Positions 33,258 through 41,995 of a stretch of DNA of 54,884 nucleotides are shown here, piece by piece. The notes under the pieces are model-generated. The model did not search any database, was not told the origin of the DNA, and worked only from the letters and a program-made list of their open reading frames with translations. This stretch comes from Hungatella sp. (GTDB lineage: Bacteria > Bacillota > Clostridia > Lachnospirales > Lachnospiraceae): positions 1 to 54,884 of the forward strand of contig JAAWBS010000028.1 of the NCBI GenBank assembly GCA_022792815.1, read 5' to 3'. Numbering within the stretch: the stretch's first letter is position 1; each line of letters opens with the position of its first letter. The translations under genes and the position numbers were made by a program.

Positions 33258-33588
33258 GTGCGTCCTCCTTTTTTACGGGGGTGTTTTGGGTGGGGTCCGT
33301 GCCCGGGAAGGCAGACTCTCCGGTCTCAGGGTAATCCTTGTCCTTCCAGTACCACCATTTTAATTTTTCTGTCTCGTGGCGCTCATGGTCCGCATAATAC
33401 ACGGCGCATCGGAGTACGTACAGGACGCAGCGGTCATCCTGAAATCCCTTTTTCAGGCTGTCCAGCCGGTACAGTTCCTCCGGGTCTCTGCCTTTGAGAT
33501 CATCCACACATCGGATGCCGATGTTGTGAAGATGGCGCTCCATGTTGGGACCTATGCCGGGTATGTTTTTTAAATCGCTGTGTTTCAT
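33241..33588 (-). CDS. Helix-hairpin-helix (Cdd1-like) protein
   Basis: A 115-aa protein beginning MKHSDLKNIPGIGPNMERHL, a helix-hairpin-helix DNA-binding motif, then CVDDLKGRDPEELYRLD and a segment CVLYVLRCAVYYAD typical of the Cdd1/'pathogenicity locus' family. The function is unknown. The start at 33588 has GGGAG; the longer open frame upstream is a shadow of the MATE gene. Confidence 0.8.
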   Translation of the reverse strand: MKHSDLKNIPGIGPNMERHLHNIGIRCVDDLKGRDPEELYRLDSLKKGFQDDRCVLYVLRCAVYYADHERHETEKLKWWYWKDKDYPETGESAFPGTDPTQNTPVKKEDAHGIKT

Positions 33589-33869
33589 CGTATCTCCCTC
33601 TCCTCCCCCACGATCTCCGCCTCCGTATTCTGCTCCACGAATCTGACGATCTCGTCCATGATGCCGTCCGCCTGGGCGCTGTGGGCGGCGATGGAGGCCA
33701 CGGCGATGACGATGGACTGGTGGACATCCTGATCCGCCGCCTCCGCCGCAGATGCCTGAAACTTGTTTCTGACTTTCGCCAGAATGCTCTTCACCACCCT
33801 GCGCTTCTCCTTCAGGGAATGGACCCAGGGAGCATGAAGGCGCAGGGTGACGACCGCGATCCTGACCAT
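33585..33869 (-). CDS. DUF503 (YlxP-like) protein
   Basis: A 94-aa DUF503 protein: MVRIAVVTLRLHAPWVHSLK, KEKRRVVKSILAKVRNKF and SIVIAVASIAAHSAQAD. The family is small and widespread in Firmicutes, usually near nusA/infB/rbfA; here it is elsewhere. GGAGG precedes the ATG at 33869. The ATGA overlap with the HhH gene indicates coupled translation. Confidence 0.88.
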   Translation of the reverse strand: MVRIAVVTLRLHAPWVHSLKEKRRVVKSILAKVRNKFQASAAEAADQDVHQSIVIAVASIAAHSAQADGIMDEIVRFVEQNTEAEIVGEEREIR

Positions 33870-33919
33870 TGACCTCACCTCCTGTGTTTCTCTCTATCTG
33901 TGATTTCGGCAAAAAATCC

Positions 33920-33937
33920 GCCGGCATTAGGGCCGGC
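33920..33937 (-). terminator. Terminator of the AraC-GNAT/MATE operon
   Basis: GCCGGC and GCCGGC form a 6 bp stem with a 6-base loop; on the minus strand it is followed by GGATTTTTTG. It lies 20 bp beyond the MATE stop. Confidence 0.7.
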
Positions 33938-33956
33938 CCTGGGTCTGTCTGCCGCC

Positions 33957-35285
33957 CTAATAAAAATAGCGCTTCCGAACCCTCAAAACACATGCCAGAG
34001 ATGCCACAAACATGACGGATTCTGCCGCCGGCACGGCCAGCCACACTCCCGTCACCCCAAAGAACCTGGGGAGAATCAGGATGCCGCCTGCCAGAAGGCC
34101 GAAGGTCCGCAGAAACGAGAGCATGGCCGAGGTTCTCCCGTCGGACAGGGCCGTGAACATGGAGGAGATGAACAGATTCAGCCCGCAGAAAAGAAAACTG
34201 TAGGAGAAGACGGAAAATCCCTCTGCGGCGATGGAGTACGCCGGCGACGTCTCCGGGACAAACAGGGCCGCGATTCCCTCTCCCCCCGCCATGGCGGCTC
34301 CGAATACTCCCAGAGAGACGGCCGTGATAAACCCCATGCAGGTGCGGACCACGTTCCTCTGCCGTTCCCTGTCGCCGCTTCCGTAGTTGAATCCGATGAC
34401 GGGACTCACCCCCATGGAAAAACCGATGTACAGGGTGTTCAGCAGAAACTGAGAGTAGATGAGGATGGTGATGGCCGCCACTCCATCCTCCCCCAGCAGC
34501 TCCATCATAGTGCGGTTGAAGAGAAAGGTGGTGACGGCGGCGGACAATTGTCCTACCATCTCCGAGGAGCCGTTGAGACAGCTCTCCCTCAGCACCGCCC
34601 ACTTCCACCGGGGCCTGGCAAAAGAGAGAACCTTTCCCGGCCGGCTGAAGTAGACGCACCCGGCCAGGGCCGGGATCAGATATCCACATCCGGTACCCAG
34701 GGCCGCTCCGCGGATGCCGAGACCGCAGGTTACAATCAATACATAATCCAGCACAATGTTCGCAGCCCCGGCCAGAACCGACAACCCGAAACCGATCCCT
34801 GGTCTCCCGGAGGTTACAAACAGGTTGGCAAACAGGGTCTGAACCACATTGGCAGGGCTCAGCCACAGAAGGATTCCAAGGTAGTCCCTGCAATAGGGAA
34901 ACAAAAGATCGCCGGCCCCCAGCATATCCACAATCCGGTCCAGCCACAAAGTTCCGGACACGGCGATTCCCACTCCCACCGCAGCCCCCGCCAGGATCAG
35001 AAGCGTAAAATCCTCCCTGGCCTCTCTCTCCTTCCCCTCCCCCATTTTCCGGGAGATCAGAGCGTTTCCGCCGGTGGCCATCATGGTCCCCAGGCCCACG
35101 GTGATGTTGATGACAGGGCAGGCCACATTGACGGCGGCGAGAGCCAGACTGTCCACAAACCGGGCCACAAACACCGTGTCCACCATGGTGTAGAGCCCCA
35201 TAAACACCATCATGGCCATGGAGGGAAAGGCGAATCCCAAAAGAGACCTTGCGGACCACTGCCGGTCCAACCCATGATCCGTCAC
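33957..35285 (-). CDS. MATE-family efflux protein (second)
   Basis: A 442-aa MATE transporter (SARSLLGFAFPSMAMMVFMG, VNVACPVINITVGLGTMMAT, MGVSPVIGFNYGSGD). It starts with GTG behind GGAGGCGAC, overlapping the stop of the AraC-GNAT gene by 4 bp. A regulator plus pump pair suggests that the AraC protein controls export of the compound that it or its acetyltransferase domain recognises. Confidence 0.92.
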   Translation of the reverse strand: MTDHGLDRQWSARSLLGFAFPSMAMMVFMGLYTMVDTVFVARFVDSLALAAVNVACPVINITVGLGTMMATGGNALISRKMGEGKEREAREDFTLLILAGAAVGVGIAVSGTLWLDRIVDMLGAGDLLFPYCRDYLGILLWLSPANVVQTLFANLFVTSGRPGIGFGLSVLAGAANIVLDYVLIVTCGLGIRGAALGTGCGYLIPALAGCVYFSRPGKVLSFARPRWKWAVLRESCLNGSSEMVGQLSAAVTTFLFNRTMMELLGEDGVAAITILIYSQFLLNTLYIGFSMGVSPVIGFNYGSGDRERQRNVVRTCMGFITAVSLGVFGAAMAGGEGIAALFVPETSPAYSIAAEGFSVFSYSFLFCGLNLFISSMFTALSDGRTSAMLSFLRTFGLLAGGILILPRFFGVTGVWLAVPAAESVMFVASLACVLRVRKRYFY

Positions 35286-36130
35286 GTCGCCTCCCCCTCT
35301 CTCCGGTCCCTCCTGCCGGCCGGCAGAACCAGCCGCTGAGTGGGATAACCATACTCCGTCAAAAGCTCTGCCGGAGAAAACCCAAGTTCCAGAAGATCCC
35401 GGCGCTGCCCTGTATCCGCCCGGTCGTCTGCCCGGAAGGTGGTGATGTGGATCTCTCTGTCCCGCGGCAGGCAGTCGAGAAACGCTTTCTCCACGCCGCG
35501 GCGCCGATACCGGGGGAGAACCCCCAGAAAGTCCACGTCCCCCGTCTCACGGGAGAAGGCGGCGGCTCCCACCACCAGCCCCCGGTCCCGCATGAGAAAC
35601 GCCTGCCTCTTTCGGATCTGGTCGTTCAGACGTTCCAGATGCTCCTCTTCCTGGTAGCCCGGGAAATCCCGGACCACCTGGGAGGCGAAGGCGAGCCAGG
35701 CAGGGACATCCTCCCCGGAGGCCCGGGAGATGTCCGGGACCACGGCGCCGTGGGCCGGTGGACCGAACTCCAGGTCCAACTCCAGCTGAAGGGGATAAAA
35801 TCGTTTCCCGGCCCGGTATTTCCCGGGAGTCTGCTTGTACATGGCCTTGAACATGTCTGTAAAGGCCTGCCGGCTCTCATACCCTGCCGCCAGGGCGATG
35901 TCCATGACGGACATTTCCGAGAATACCAGAAGCTTTGCCGCCGCAGTCAGCCTTCTGCGCCGGATATAGTCGTGGAGTGTTATGCCTGCGGCTTCGGTAA
36001 ACATGCGGTGCAGATGATATTTCGAATAATGCGCCGCCTCTGCCACGGTTTCCAGATCCAGTCTCTCGCTCAGATGAGTTTCTATGTAGAGAATCGCCCT
36101 GGCGGCGGTCTCTGTCCCGATCCTTTTCAT
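35282..36130 (-). CDS. AraC-type regulator fused to a GNAT acetyltransferase-like domain
   Basis: A 282-aa protein. Residues about 5-105 are an AraC/XylS DNA-binding domain with two HTH motifs (LETVAEAAHYSKYHLHRMF; VMDIALAAGYESRQAFTDMF) and the end KAMYKQTPGKYRAG. After a linker, residues about 140-275 resemble a GNAT fold: VVGAAAFSRETGDVDFLGVL, then the acetyl-CoA-binding type PRYRRRGVEKAFLDCL. AraC proteins with such a C-terminal domain are known in Firmicutes, often beside transporters. GGAGGG precedes the ATG at 36130. Confidence 0.8.
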   Translation of the reverse strand: MKRIGTETAARAILYIETHLSERLDLETVAEAAHYSKYHLHRMFTEAAGITLHDYIRRRRLTAAAKLLVFSEMSVMDIALAAGYESRQAFTDMFKAMYKQTPGKYRAGKRFYPLQLELDLEFGPPAHGAVVPDISRASGEDVPAWLAFASQVVRDFPGYQEEEHLERLNDQIRKRQAFLMRDRGLVVGAAAFSRETGDVDFLGVLPRYRRRGVEKAFLDCLPRDREIHITTFRADDRADTGQRRDLLELGFSPAELLTEYGYPTQRLVLPAGRRDRREGEAT

Positions 36131-36324
36131 GGAAGGCCCTCCTTTCTGTCTTGTGACGTTTTCTTCCGCAGAAGAATGGATTCGGACGTCGCAGACCGGT
36201 ATCATGTTACCATGGACCGGCCGGGAGGGTTTCATGATTCTTGCTGTTTTGGAAGGTCCGGTCCCGGGAGCAGATTTTACAGCGTCATGATCCGGACGGA
36301 CAGGGATCTTATCGGTGAAAGTAA

Positions 36325-36346
36325 GGCCGGGGTGAAAGCCCCGGCC
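36325..36346 (-). terminator. Terminator of the MFS gene
   Basis: GGCCGGGG and CCCCGGCC pair perfectly around a 6-base loop; TTACTTTC follows on the minus strand. It begins 9 bp after the MFS stop. Confidence 0.7.
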
Positions 36347-36354
36347 CGACGGAA

Positions 36355-37641
36355 TCAATACTTCCAGATCCTGGAGTCCCGCCTGAAATACAGACAGACT
36401 CCGATCCCCGCAAAGGCGAGGACGAAAAAGAGAAACGCCGCCCCGGAGCCCTTTCCGGATCCAAACAGCCGTACCAGGACGCTGTCTGCAGACCGGGCCG
36501 CCATAATCGGCTCGAAGACCTGGTCCACCAGAAACCCTCCCAGAAAATATCCCACGGGTATAGTGAAAAACTGGAGGGAATTGCGCACCGAGTACACCCG
36601 CCCTTGCATGTCCTCCGGCACATGGAGGCGGAGTATGGCATCCAGATTGGTGCTCATGAGGGGGATGGCGATCCAGCCAAGGAAGCCTCCCAGACACCAG
36701 ACAAAGGGAGACCTGCCAAGGGCCAGGAGAACATTCTCCGTGCTCATGGAAAACAGCAGGCAGTTGCAGATGACCCGCGCCCGGCTTTTTGGCGCCCTCA
36801 TGAAGGAGGCCAGAATGCTGCCGGCAAAGGTAGTGAGGCCGATGACCGTGTTGACCAGCCCCAGAACCTGTTCGCTTCCCCCCTCACGGGAGAGAATCAT
36901 AGCCGGAAAGGCGGCGCTGTACACGGAGGCCACCAGGTTGATGGCTGATAAAAACAGGATCAGATGAAAGATCCCCTGCTCCTTTTTCAGGTATGCGATC
37001 CCTCTGCGGGCGGAGGTGAGAAGCTTCTCTCCTGCCCTGCCCTCCTCCTGATTCTCCGGAATCCGGATCACGAAGGCCAGAGTCACAAAAGCCATGGCAA
37101 AGGTAAAGAGGTCAAACACCACCACAGCCTCCATGCCGCCAAGCCCCAGGACGGCGGTGGCCAGGATCGGAGTCATGACCGAGTTCAGGGAGCCGGAAAC
37201 ATACTTCAGCCCTCCCACCTTCTGATAATACTTTTTCGGCAGCACTCTGGTGGTGGCGACCTCCGACGCAGGCTGCTGGACCGTGTTCATGAGCCCGTTT
37301 ACGGCGTTGATCACATAGAGGTGCCAGATTTCGAGGCATCCGCCTCCAAGGAGTGCCAGCATCACCACCGTGGTCAGGGCAGCCACAGAGTCACAGATCA
37401 GCATGGTGGCTTTTTTGTTCCACCGGTCGCTTAAGGCTCCGGCGAAAATGCTGAATACCACGTAGGGGGCATAAGAGCTGACCATCAAAAGGGCGGTCAT
37501 CAGCGCCGAACCCTTCTGAGAGTAGGACCAGATCACCAGCGCGTAGCTGGTCATGGCGCTGCCCAGGCCGGAGAAGGACTGAGTGATCCACAAAAGCAGA
37601 AAGATTTTCATTTCCTGGATGGATGTTATCAGATTTTTCAT
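36355..37641 (-). CDS. MFS transporter (drug-efflux-like)
   Basis: A 428-aa, 12-helix major facilitator with motif A-like GALSDRWNKKATMLICDS between helices 2 and 3. The family includes macrolide and other drug exporters (MefA-like) and MFS proteins of unknown substrate. It has its own promoter region on the minus strand and a terminator downstream. It lies beside the AraC-GNAT/MATE operon, giving two export systems in a row. Confidence 0.88.
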   Translation of the reverse strand: MKNLITSIQEMKIFLLLWITQSFSGLGSAMTSYALVIWSYSQKGSALMTALLMVSSYAPYVVFSIFAGALSDRWNKKATMLICDSVAALTTVVMLALLGGGCLEIWHLYVINAVNGLMNTVQQPASEVATTRVLPKKYYQKVGGLKYVSGSLNSVMTPILATAVLGLGGMEAVVVFDLFTFAMAFVTLAFVIRIPENQEEGRAGEKLLTSARRGIAYLKKEQGIFHLILFLSAINLVASVYSAAFPAMILSREGGSEQVLGLVNTVIGLTTFAGSILASFMRAPKSRARVICNCLLFSMSTENVLLALGRSPFVWCLGGFLGWIAIPLMSTNLDAILRLHVPEDMQGRVYSVRNSLQFFTIPVGYFLGGFLVDQVFEPIMAARSADSVLVRLFGSGKGSGAAFLFFVLAFAGIGVCLYFRRDSRIWKY

Positions 37642-37706
37642 AGACTTTGCTCCTTTTCTTTCTCATGTTCTGAACAGAATTCGCAAAGCCTTCGAGCAGT
37701 CTGTCC

Positions 37707-37745
37707 GCTCCATGCAATCCTGATCTAAAGGACTTTGCATGGAGC
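37707..37745. repeat. Inverted repeat upstream of the MFS gene
   Basis: GCTCCATGCAA and TTGCATGGAGC are perfect 11 bp arms separated by 17 bases. It lies about 65 bp upstream of the MFS start, in a 339 bp gene-free stretch (37642-37980). It could be an operator or a leader hairpin; no T-run follows. Confidence 0.55.
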
Positions 37746-37896
37746 AGCTGCAATGCACAACATGGCGGTTTCCCTCCTCTCTCGCAATTTCGGTCTCTAT
37801 TCTATCATAAAAACGGCCGGAAGCCAACCGGTTGTTTGGAAAGGCGCCGCCGTGCTCGTTTTCCCAATATTTTATAGGACGGATCCTTCTCCCAGG

Positions 37897-37925
37897 TTGC
37901 GTTCCCCGAAAACTCCGTCTATAAT
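37897..37925 (+). promoter_or_regulatory. Promoter of the 304-aa gene and cbiA
   Basis: TTGCGT (37897-37902) and TATAAT (37920-37925) with a 17 bp spacer on the plus strand; the gene starts at 37981 behind AAAGGAGAG. Confidence 0.7.
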
Positions 37926-37980
37926 AAGAACGACGCTCTACAGCGGTTAAAAACACGAAAATAGAAAGGAGAGATCCACT

Positions 37981-38895
37981 ATGCTTGGTCTGTTTGAAAA
38001 GAAAAGAACTCCGGAGGAACAGCTGGAAAAATGTCTGGAGAAAAAGGACTGGGACGGTCTGGCCAGGGCTTACTATGACCTGGGAACCGCCGCCATGGAG
38101 AAGGGGGACTTAAACAAAGCGGTTCTGTGGCTCAACCGGGCGGACTCCGTCTACAGCGCCAGCGACGACGCCTACGAGAAGTCGAGCAAAAACCGGCTTT
38201 TCCACAAAGAGATCGTCACCGACTGCTCCGACCGGATCGGCGCGCTGGAGGATGAGGACCTGCTCTACAACAAGATTCCCGCAGAGATGGAGGAGAAGAC
38301 GGAGGGACTGGCAGACGCTCAGGCTCGGATTCTGGGGCTTCTGTCCATGGCCCGGCTGGTCAGGCTGGGGAAAGCCTTGAGTCAGCTTCCCGGCTGTGAA
38401 GTGCTGGGTGAGCTGGGCTGGGCGGCGGACGTCATACTCAAGTCCTTCCAGGAACCGATCACTCAGGAGGAATACGGCCGGCTCATGGATGTCTGCAATG
38501 ATCTCTATGAATTCGGGGATACTCAGGCTTTCTATGCCGGCGGTCAGATCCCCGTGCCCGGCGGCGCCCCCTTCCAGGTCTTTGACTTAAACGGGATGAT
38601 GGGGGTTCAACTGGAACTGAATATGTACATAGACAATCATCTGCGCTTCTTAAGCGCCTTAAGTCAGGGCCAGGAGCCGCCGGAGCCGGAGGTCGGTATG
38701 GTGGGCTGCACCCTGCTGCCCGACTACTATGTCCGCACCGGGGCCGAAGATCTGGAGCAGGTTCCCCAGATCAAGGCAGAGCTGAGACGGATCTGGGGGG
38801 ATTTTGATTTTGTCTGCTCCCGCATTACCTGGGAGCAGGTAGCCCGGCGGGTGAAGGAATATCAAGCCCTGGATCTTCTGGGAGAGACGGAATGA
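37981..38895 (+). CDS. Uncharacterised protein with TPR-like N-terminus (304 aa)
   Basis: Not assigned to a family. The first ~65 residues look like a pair of tetratricopeptide helices (EEQLEKCLEKKDWDGLARAY, DLGTAAMEKGDLNKAVLWLN). The rest is acidic and helical, with a Gly/Pro-rich loop (AGGQIPVPGGAPFQVFD). There is no signal peptide and no membrane segment. The stop overlaps the cbiA start by 4 bp, so the two proteins are translated in series, but no functional link is evident from sequence. Confidence 0.7.
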   Translation: MLGLFEKKRTPEEQLEKCLEKKDWDGLARAYYDLGTAAMEKGDLNKAVLWLNRADSVYSASDDAYEKSSKNRLFHKEIVTDCSDRIGALEDEDLLYNKIPAEMEEKTEGLADAQARILGLLSMARLVRLGKALSQLPGCEVLGELGWAADVILKSFQEPITQEEYGRLMDVCNDLYEFGDTQAFYAGGQIPVPGGAPFQVFDLNGMMGVQLELNMYIDNHLRFLSALSQGQEPPEPEVGMVGCTLLPDYYVRTGAEDLEQVPQIKAELRRIWGDFDFVCSRITWEQVARRVKEYQALDLLGETE

Positions 38896-40304
38896 GAGAA
38901 AAGACCAGGCCTCTTCCCAGGATTTTGTTTGCCGCTCCCTGCAGCGGCAGCGGGAAGACCGTCGTCACCTGCGGGGTGCTGGAGCTTTTAAGGCGGCGAA
39001 ATTTAACCTGCATCTCCTTCAAATGCGGGCCGGATTACATTGATCCCATGTTTCACCGGTACGTCCTGGGAGTTCCGGGTTATAACCTGGACGGCTTTTT
39101 TCTGCCTCCCTCTGAGGTGGTCAGACTGTTTGAGGAGACGACCAGGCAGGCGGACATAGCCGTCCTGGAGGGGGCCATGGGGTATTACGACGGAGTCGCC
39201 GGAATCACCACCCAGGCCAGCGCCTGGGAGACGGCGGATCTCACGGACTCCCCGGTGATTCTGGTGGTGGACGGAAAGAAAAGCAGCCTGTCCCTGCTGG
39301 CCCTGGTAAAAGGATTTCTGGAATATGAGAAAGACAGCCACATCAAAGGGGTGATCCTGAACCGGACCTCCCCCATGATGGCTCAGAGGCTGGGACCGCT
39401 GCTGGAAGATTTGGGAGTCCGGTTTCTCGGCGCCGTCCCCCAGTGTGAGGAGGCGGACTGGGAAAGCCGCCATCTGGGTCTGACCCTGCCCGGTGAGCAG
39501 AGACGGCTTCGGGAGAAGGTAAAGGCTCTGGCAGACCGCCTGGAGCCCTGTCTGGATCTGGAGGGAATTCTGGAGCTGGCAGGAACCGCTCCGCCGGTTG
39601 TCCGGCGTAAATTTCCGGATCCCTGCCGGGCATCCTCTGCCGGCAAGGCGAACACGGGGCAGACCCGGGAATCCGGAGCAAAAACAATCCGCCGCATTGC
39701 CGTGGCAAGGGACGAGGCCTTTTGCTTCTACTATGAGGAGAATCTGAACCTGCTGAGAAGTCTGGGCTGGGAACTGTCTTTTTTCAGTCCCCTCCACGAC
39801 CAACATCTGCCGTGTCCCGGGCTTGCGGCCATCGTCCTGGGAGGCGGATATCCGGAAATGTACGCCAGGGAACTGTCAGAAAATCACGCCATGCTGGAGG
39901 CGGTCCGCACCGCCTACGGCCAGGGAGTCAAGATCCTGGCAGAGTGCGGGGGATTCCTCTATCTCCATGAGACTCTGGAGGGAGCCGACGGCCGCTCCTA
40001 CCCCATGGCCGGCATCCTGGGGGCGGCAGGATACCGGACGGAGAAACTGTCCCGGTTCGGCTACGTCTCCCTGTACGACGGCCAGGGAAATCAGGTGGCG
40101 AGAGGACACGAATTCCACTATTGGGACAGCACTCTGCCGGGGACGGATTTGAAAGCCGTAAAACCCCTGACCACCCGCCAGTGGAATTGTATGTATGTGA
40201 CCCCCCGGCTCATCGCCGGGTTCCCACACCTGTATTATGGCTTCAATCCCGGCTGGATCGGGGAGTTTCTGGAAAATACCGTTACAGAGGACTGCACAGA
40301 GTAA
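38892..40304 (+). CDS. CbiA/CobB-family tetrapyrrole a,c-diamide synthase
   Basis: A 470-aa protein with an N-terminal ATP-binding domain (P-loop PCSGSGKTVVTCGVLE; CGPDYIDPMFH; GAMGYYDG) and a C-terminal class I glutamine amidotransferase domain with nucleophile Cys in ILAECGGFLYL and a His in GHEFHY. CbiA amidates side chains a and c of cobyrinate; relatives amidate siroheme (DsrN) or Ni-sirohydrochlorin. There are no other cobalamin genes in the window, but a siroheme reductase operon lies next door on the other strand. Confidence 0.9.
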   Translation: MREKTRPLPRILFAAPCSGSGKTVVTCGVLELLRRRNLTCISFKCGPDYIDPMFHRYVLGVPGYNLDGFFLPPSEVVRLFEETTRQADIAVLEGAMGYYDGVAGITTQASAWETADLTDSPVILVVDGKKSSLSLLALVKGFLEYEKDSHIKGVILNRTSPMMAQRLGPLLEDLGVRFLGAVPQCEEADWESRHLGLTLPGEQRRLREKVKALADRLEPCLDLEGILELAGTAPPVVRRKFPDPCRASSAGKANTGQTRESGAKTIRRIAVARDEAFCFYYEENLNLLRSLGWELSFFSPLHDQHLPCPGLAAIVLGGGYPEMYARELSENHAMLEAVRTAYGQGVKILAECGGFLYLHETLEGADGRSYPMAGILGAAGYRTEKLSRFGYVSLYDGQGNQVARGHEFHYWDSTLPGTDLKAVKPLTTRQWNCMYVTPRLIAGFPHLYYGFNPGWIGEFLENTVTEDCTE

Positions 40305-40348
40305 GGGCCTGACTTTGGCGCCGGCGATCCACAGGGGATACACCCTCC

Positions 40349-40951
40349 TTACCTCAACCTTTGGTACTCCTCTTCCGTGTTGATATTAACCCCAACCGGG
40401 CTGTCCTTCTCCAGGGAGAGGACCCTGGCCTCTGACCGGGCGATGAAGTCCCTCATGCGGTAATTCCCCTCCCGGATCATCTCTTCCATAAGGGGGACTG
40501 CGGTCCTGGGATAGATCCCAAAGAGAGGGTGCACCCGGTCTCCGGACCGGACCACCGTGACCCGGTCCCCGTCCCCTTCCTCCAGATAGGCATCCGTGAC
40601 CCGGTCCACCGTCTCCCGCCGGATCAGCGGCATGTCACAGGCAGCCACGAACAGCCACGGCTCCCGGCAGGACAAAAGCCCGGAATAGATTCCTCCCATA
40701 GGCCCAAGTCCCGGCAGGACATCCGCCACCACAGGCAGCCCCAGGGACGCATACCGCTTTTGGCCGTCCGGAGCCGCAGACAGATAGACCACGGGAAAAG
40801 AGCCCAGGGCCCGCCTGATGTGATCACAGAAAGCCTCGCCCTGATAATCCAGAAAAAGCTTGTCCTGCCCATGCATTCTCCTGCTCTTTCCGCCTGTGAG
40901 AATATATCCCGCCATGTCCGTTCGCCGGAGCCCTGCCGCTGTCTCTGCCAT
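40349..40951 (-). CDS. mobA: Molybdenum cofactor guanylyltransferase MobA
   Basis: A 200-aa protein with the MobA signature ILTGGKSRRMHGQDK, then LPVVADVLPGLGPMGGIYSG and the CDMPLI motif. MobA attaches GMP to molybdopterin to give the MGD cofactor. It is the last gene of the operon that begins with asrA and includes a bis-MGD-type oxidoreductase, so the cofactor enzyme and its client are co-expressed. The ATG at 40951 has AGGAAGTAGGAG upstream. Confidence 0.9.
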   Translation of the reverse strand: MAETAAGLRRTDMAGYILTGGKSRRMHGQDKLFLDYQGEAFCDHIRRALGSFPVVYLSAAPDGQKRYASLGLPVVADVLPGLGPMGGIYSGLLSCREPWLFVAACDMPLIRRETVDRVTDAYLEEGDGDRVTVVRSGDRVHPLFGIYPRTAVPLMEEMIREGNYRMRDFIARSEARVLSLEKDSPVGVNINTEEEYQRLR

Positions 40952-40954
40952 CTC

Positions 40955-41884
40955 CTACTTCCTTTCTATCTTCAGAGCCATAATCAGGAAATTCAACAAC
41001 ACAAAACCTATGATCATCGTAGTCAGATAGATCTGAATCCCACTGAGCTGACCGGTCAGCGCCGCCAGACTCTCCTGCCCCGCCCCCTTGAGATAACCGG
41101 TGATCTTGTTGGTGGCCACGATTCCGATGGCCATGGGGAAGGTCATCCCCGCAAAACCAGGGCTGAAGGGAAAAGAGAAAAACCGGGGCAGCTTGATGAT
41201 GATAAACAAAAGGGAAGCCAGCACACAGCCGTAGAGCCCGTAGACAATCGCCGGGTTTGGGTTCGGTATCACATTCAGATAACTGACCACGCAGAGACTG
41301 CAGGGGGCCAGCACCACGGCCATGGTGTGGTACACGGCCGGTTTCACCTCCACCTTCCAAAGCCGCCATACCATGATGGGAATCAAGATCACATAGATTA
41401 TAATCCCATAATAGACGATCCCTGTCAACAGCCCTTTCATCCCCATGGCGCCGCCCACCACGCAGCTGACCATGATCCCGTTGTAGGTCACGAACCAGCT
41501 GGGGACAAAGGTATTCACATCCCGCTTTTTCATCACATTTCGGTAGGTAAACAGGCAGATATGCATGGCGTGAAGGGCAATGGCTCCAAGCCAGATCCCT
41601 TTCCCAAGTATGGGGATATAGTCAAAATAATAGCTTCCCAGAATCATCAGCACCATGTTAAATCCCGCATACAGACTGCAGGGCACCACATTCCCGTACT
41701 CCCCACGGCAGGCATCCGTAAATTTCAGAAGTTTCCCTATGTACAGGATGATAATGACTGTGGCCGCCCACATCGTCATATGCCGAACCCAGGAATACCC
41801 CATTCCCGAATACACATTGGACAGGGTCAGCGCTCCCACGAAGGTGGGCAGCACAGGGACTGGCATTCTCTCTATACGCTCCAT
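40955..41884 (-). CDS. TDT-family (SLAC1/TehA-like) anion transporter
   Basis: A 309-aa protein with about ten hydrophobic helices, resembling the TDT/SLAC1 superfamily (TehA, SSU1, Mae1): MPVPVLPTFVGALTLSNVYS at the start, PFSPGFAGMTFPMAIGIVAT near helix 8. TDT members carry C4-dicarboxylates, sulfite or small anions; plant SLAC1 passes nitrate and chloride. Inside this operon it may import nitrate or move nitrite/sulfite. mobA follows after 3 bp. The substrate is inferred only from context. Confidence 0.8.
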   Translation of the reverse strand: MERIERMPVPVLPTFVGALTLSNVYSGMGYSWVRHMTMWAATVIIILYIGKLLKFTDACRGEYGNVVPCSLYAGFNMVLMILGSYYFDYIPILGKGIWLGAIALHAMHICLFTYRNVMKKRDVNTFVPSWFVTYNGIMVSCVVGGAMGMKGLLTGIVYYGIIIYVILIPIMVWRLWKVEVKPAVYHTMAVVLAPCSLCVVSYLNVIPNPNPAIVYGLYGCVLASLLFIIIKLPRFFSFPFSPGFAGMTFPMAIGIVATNKITGYLKGAGQESLAALTGQLSGIQIYLTTMIIGFVLLNFLIMALKIERK

Positions 41885-41903
41885 AAATTCCTCCTTTCAG
41901 TCC

Positions 41904-41912
41904 TTATCATAA
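41904..41912. repeat. Left target duplication of repeat copy C
   Basis: TTATCATAA, repeated exactly at 41979-41987 on the other side of the 66 bp element. Confidence 0.8.
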
Positions 41913-41978
41913 TAGGCATTTGCGAAACTCAAAACTTGTCAGGATATTCTCTCAACTTAGACTTTCGCAATTACCTAC
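41913..41978. repeat. MITE-like palindromic repeat, short copy (copy C)
   Basis: A 66 bp element: left end TAGGCATTTGCGAAACTC, right end (reverse complement) GTAGGTAATTGCGAAAGTC. It is a deletion form of the long copies, keeping only the outer arms, and is nearly identical in inverted orientation to copy D. Exact 9 bp direct repeats (TTATCATAA) flank it. It fills the gap between the flavoprotein and TDT genes. Confidence 0.9.
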
Positions 41979-41995
41979 TTATCATAAATCACCTG

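Noticed and set aside
33900..35339. Long plus-strand frame of 479 codons opposite the second MATE gene
   Set aside because: It is antisense to a clear MATE protein, His/Gly/Pro-rich, with no ribosome binding site; an artefact of GC-rich codon use.
33241..35352. 703-codon minus-strand frame
   Set aside because: Only the last 115 codons (33241-33588) are a real HhH gene; the remainder is an out-of-frame reading of MATE.
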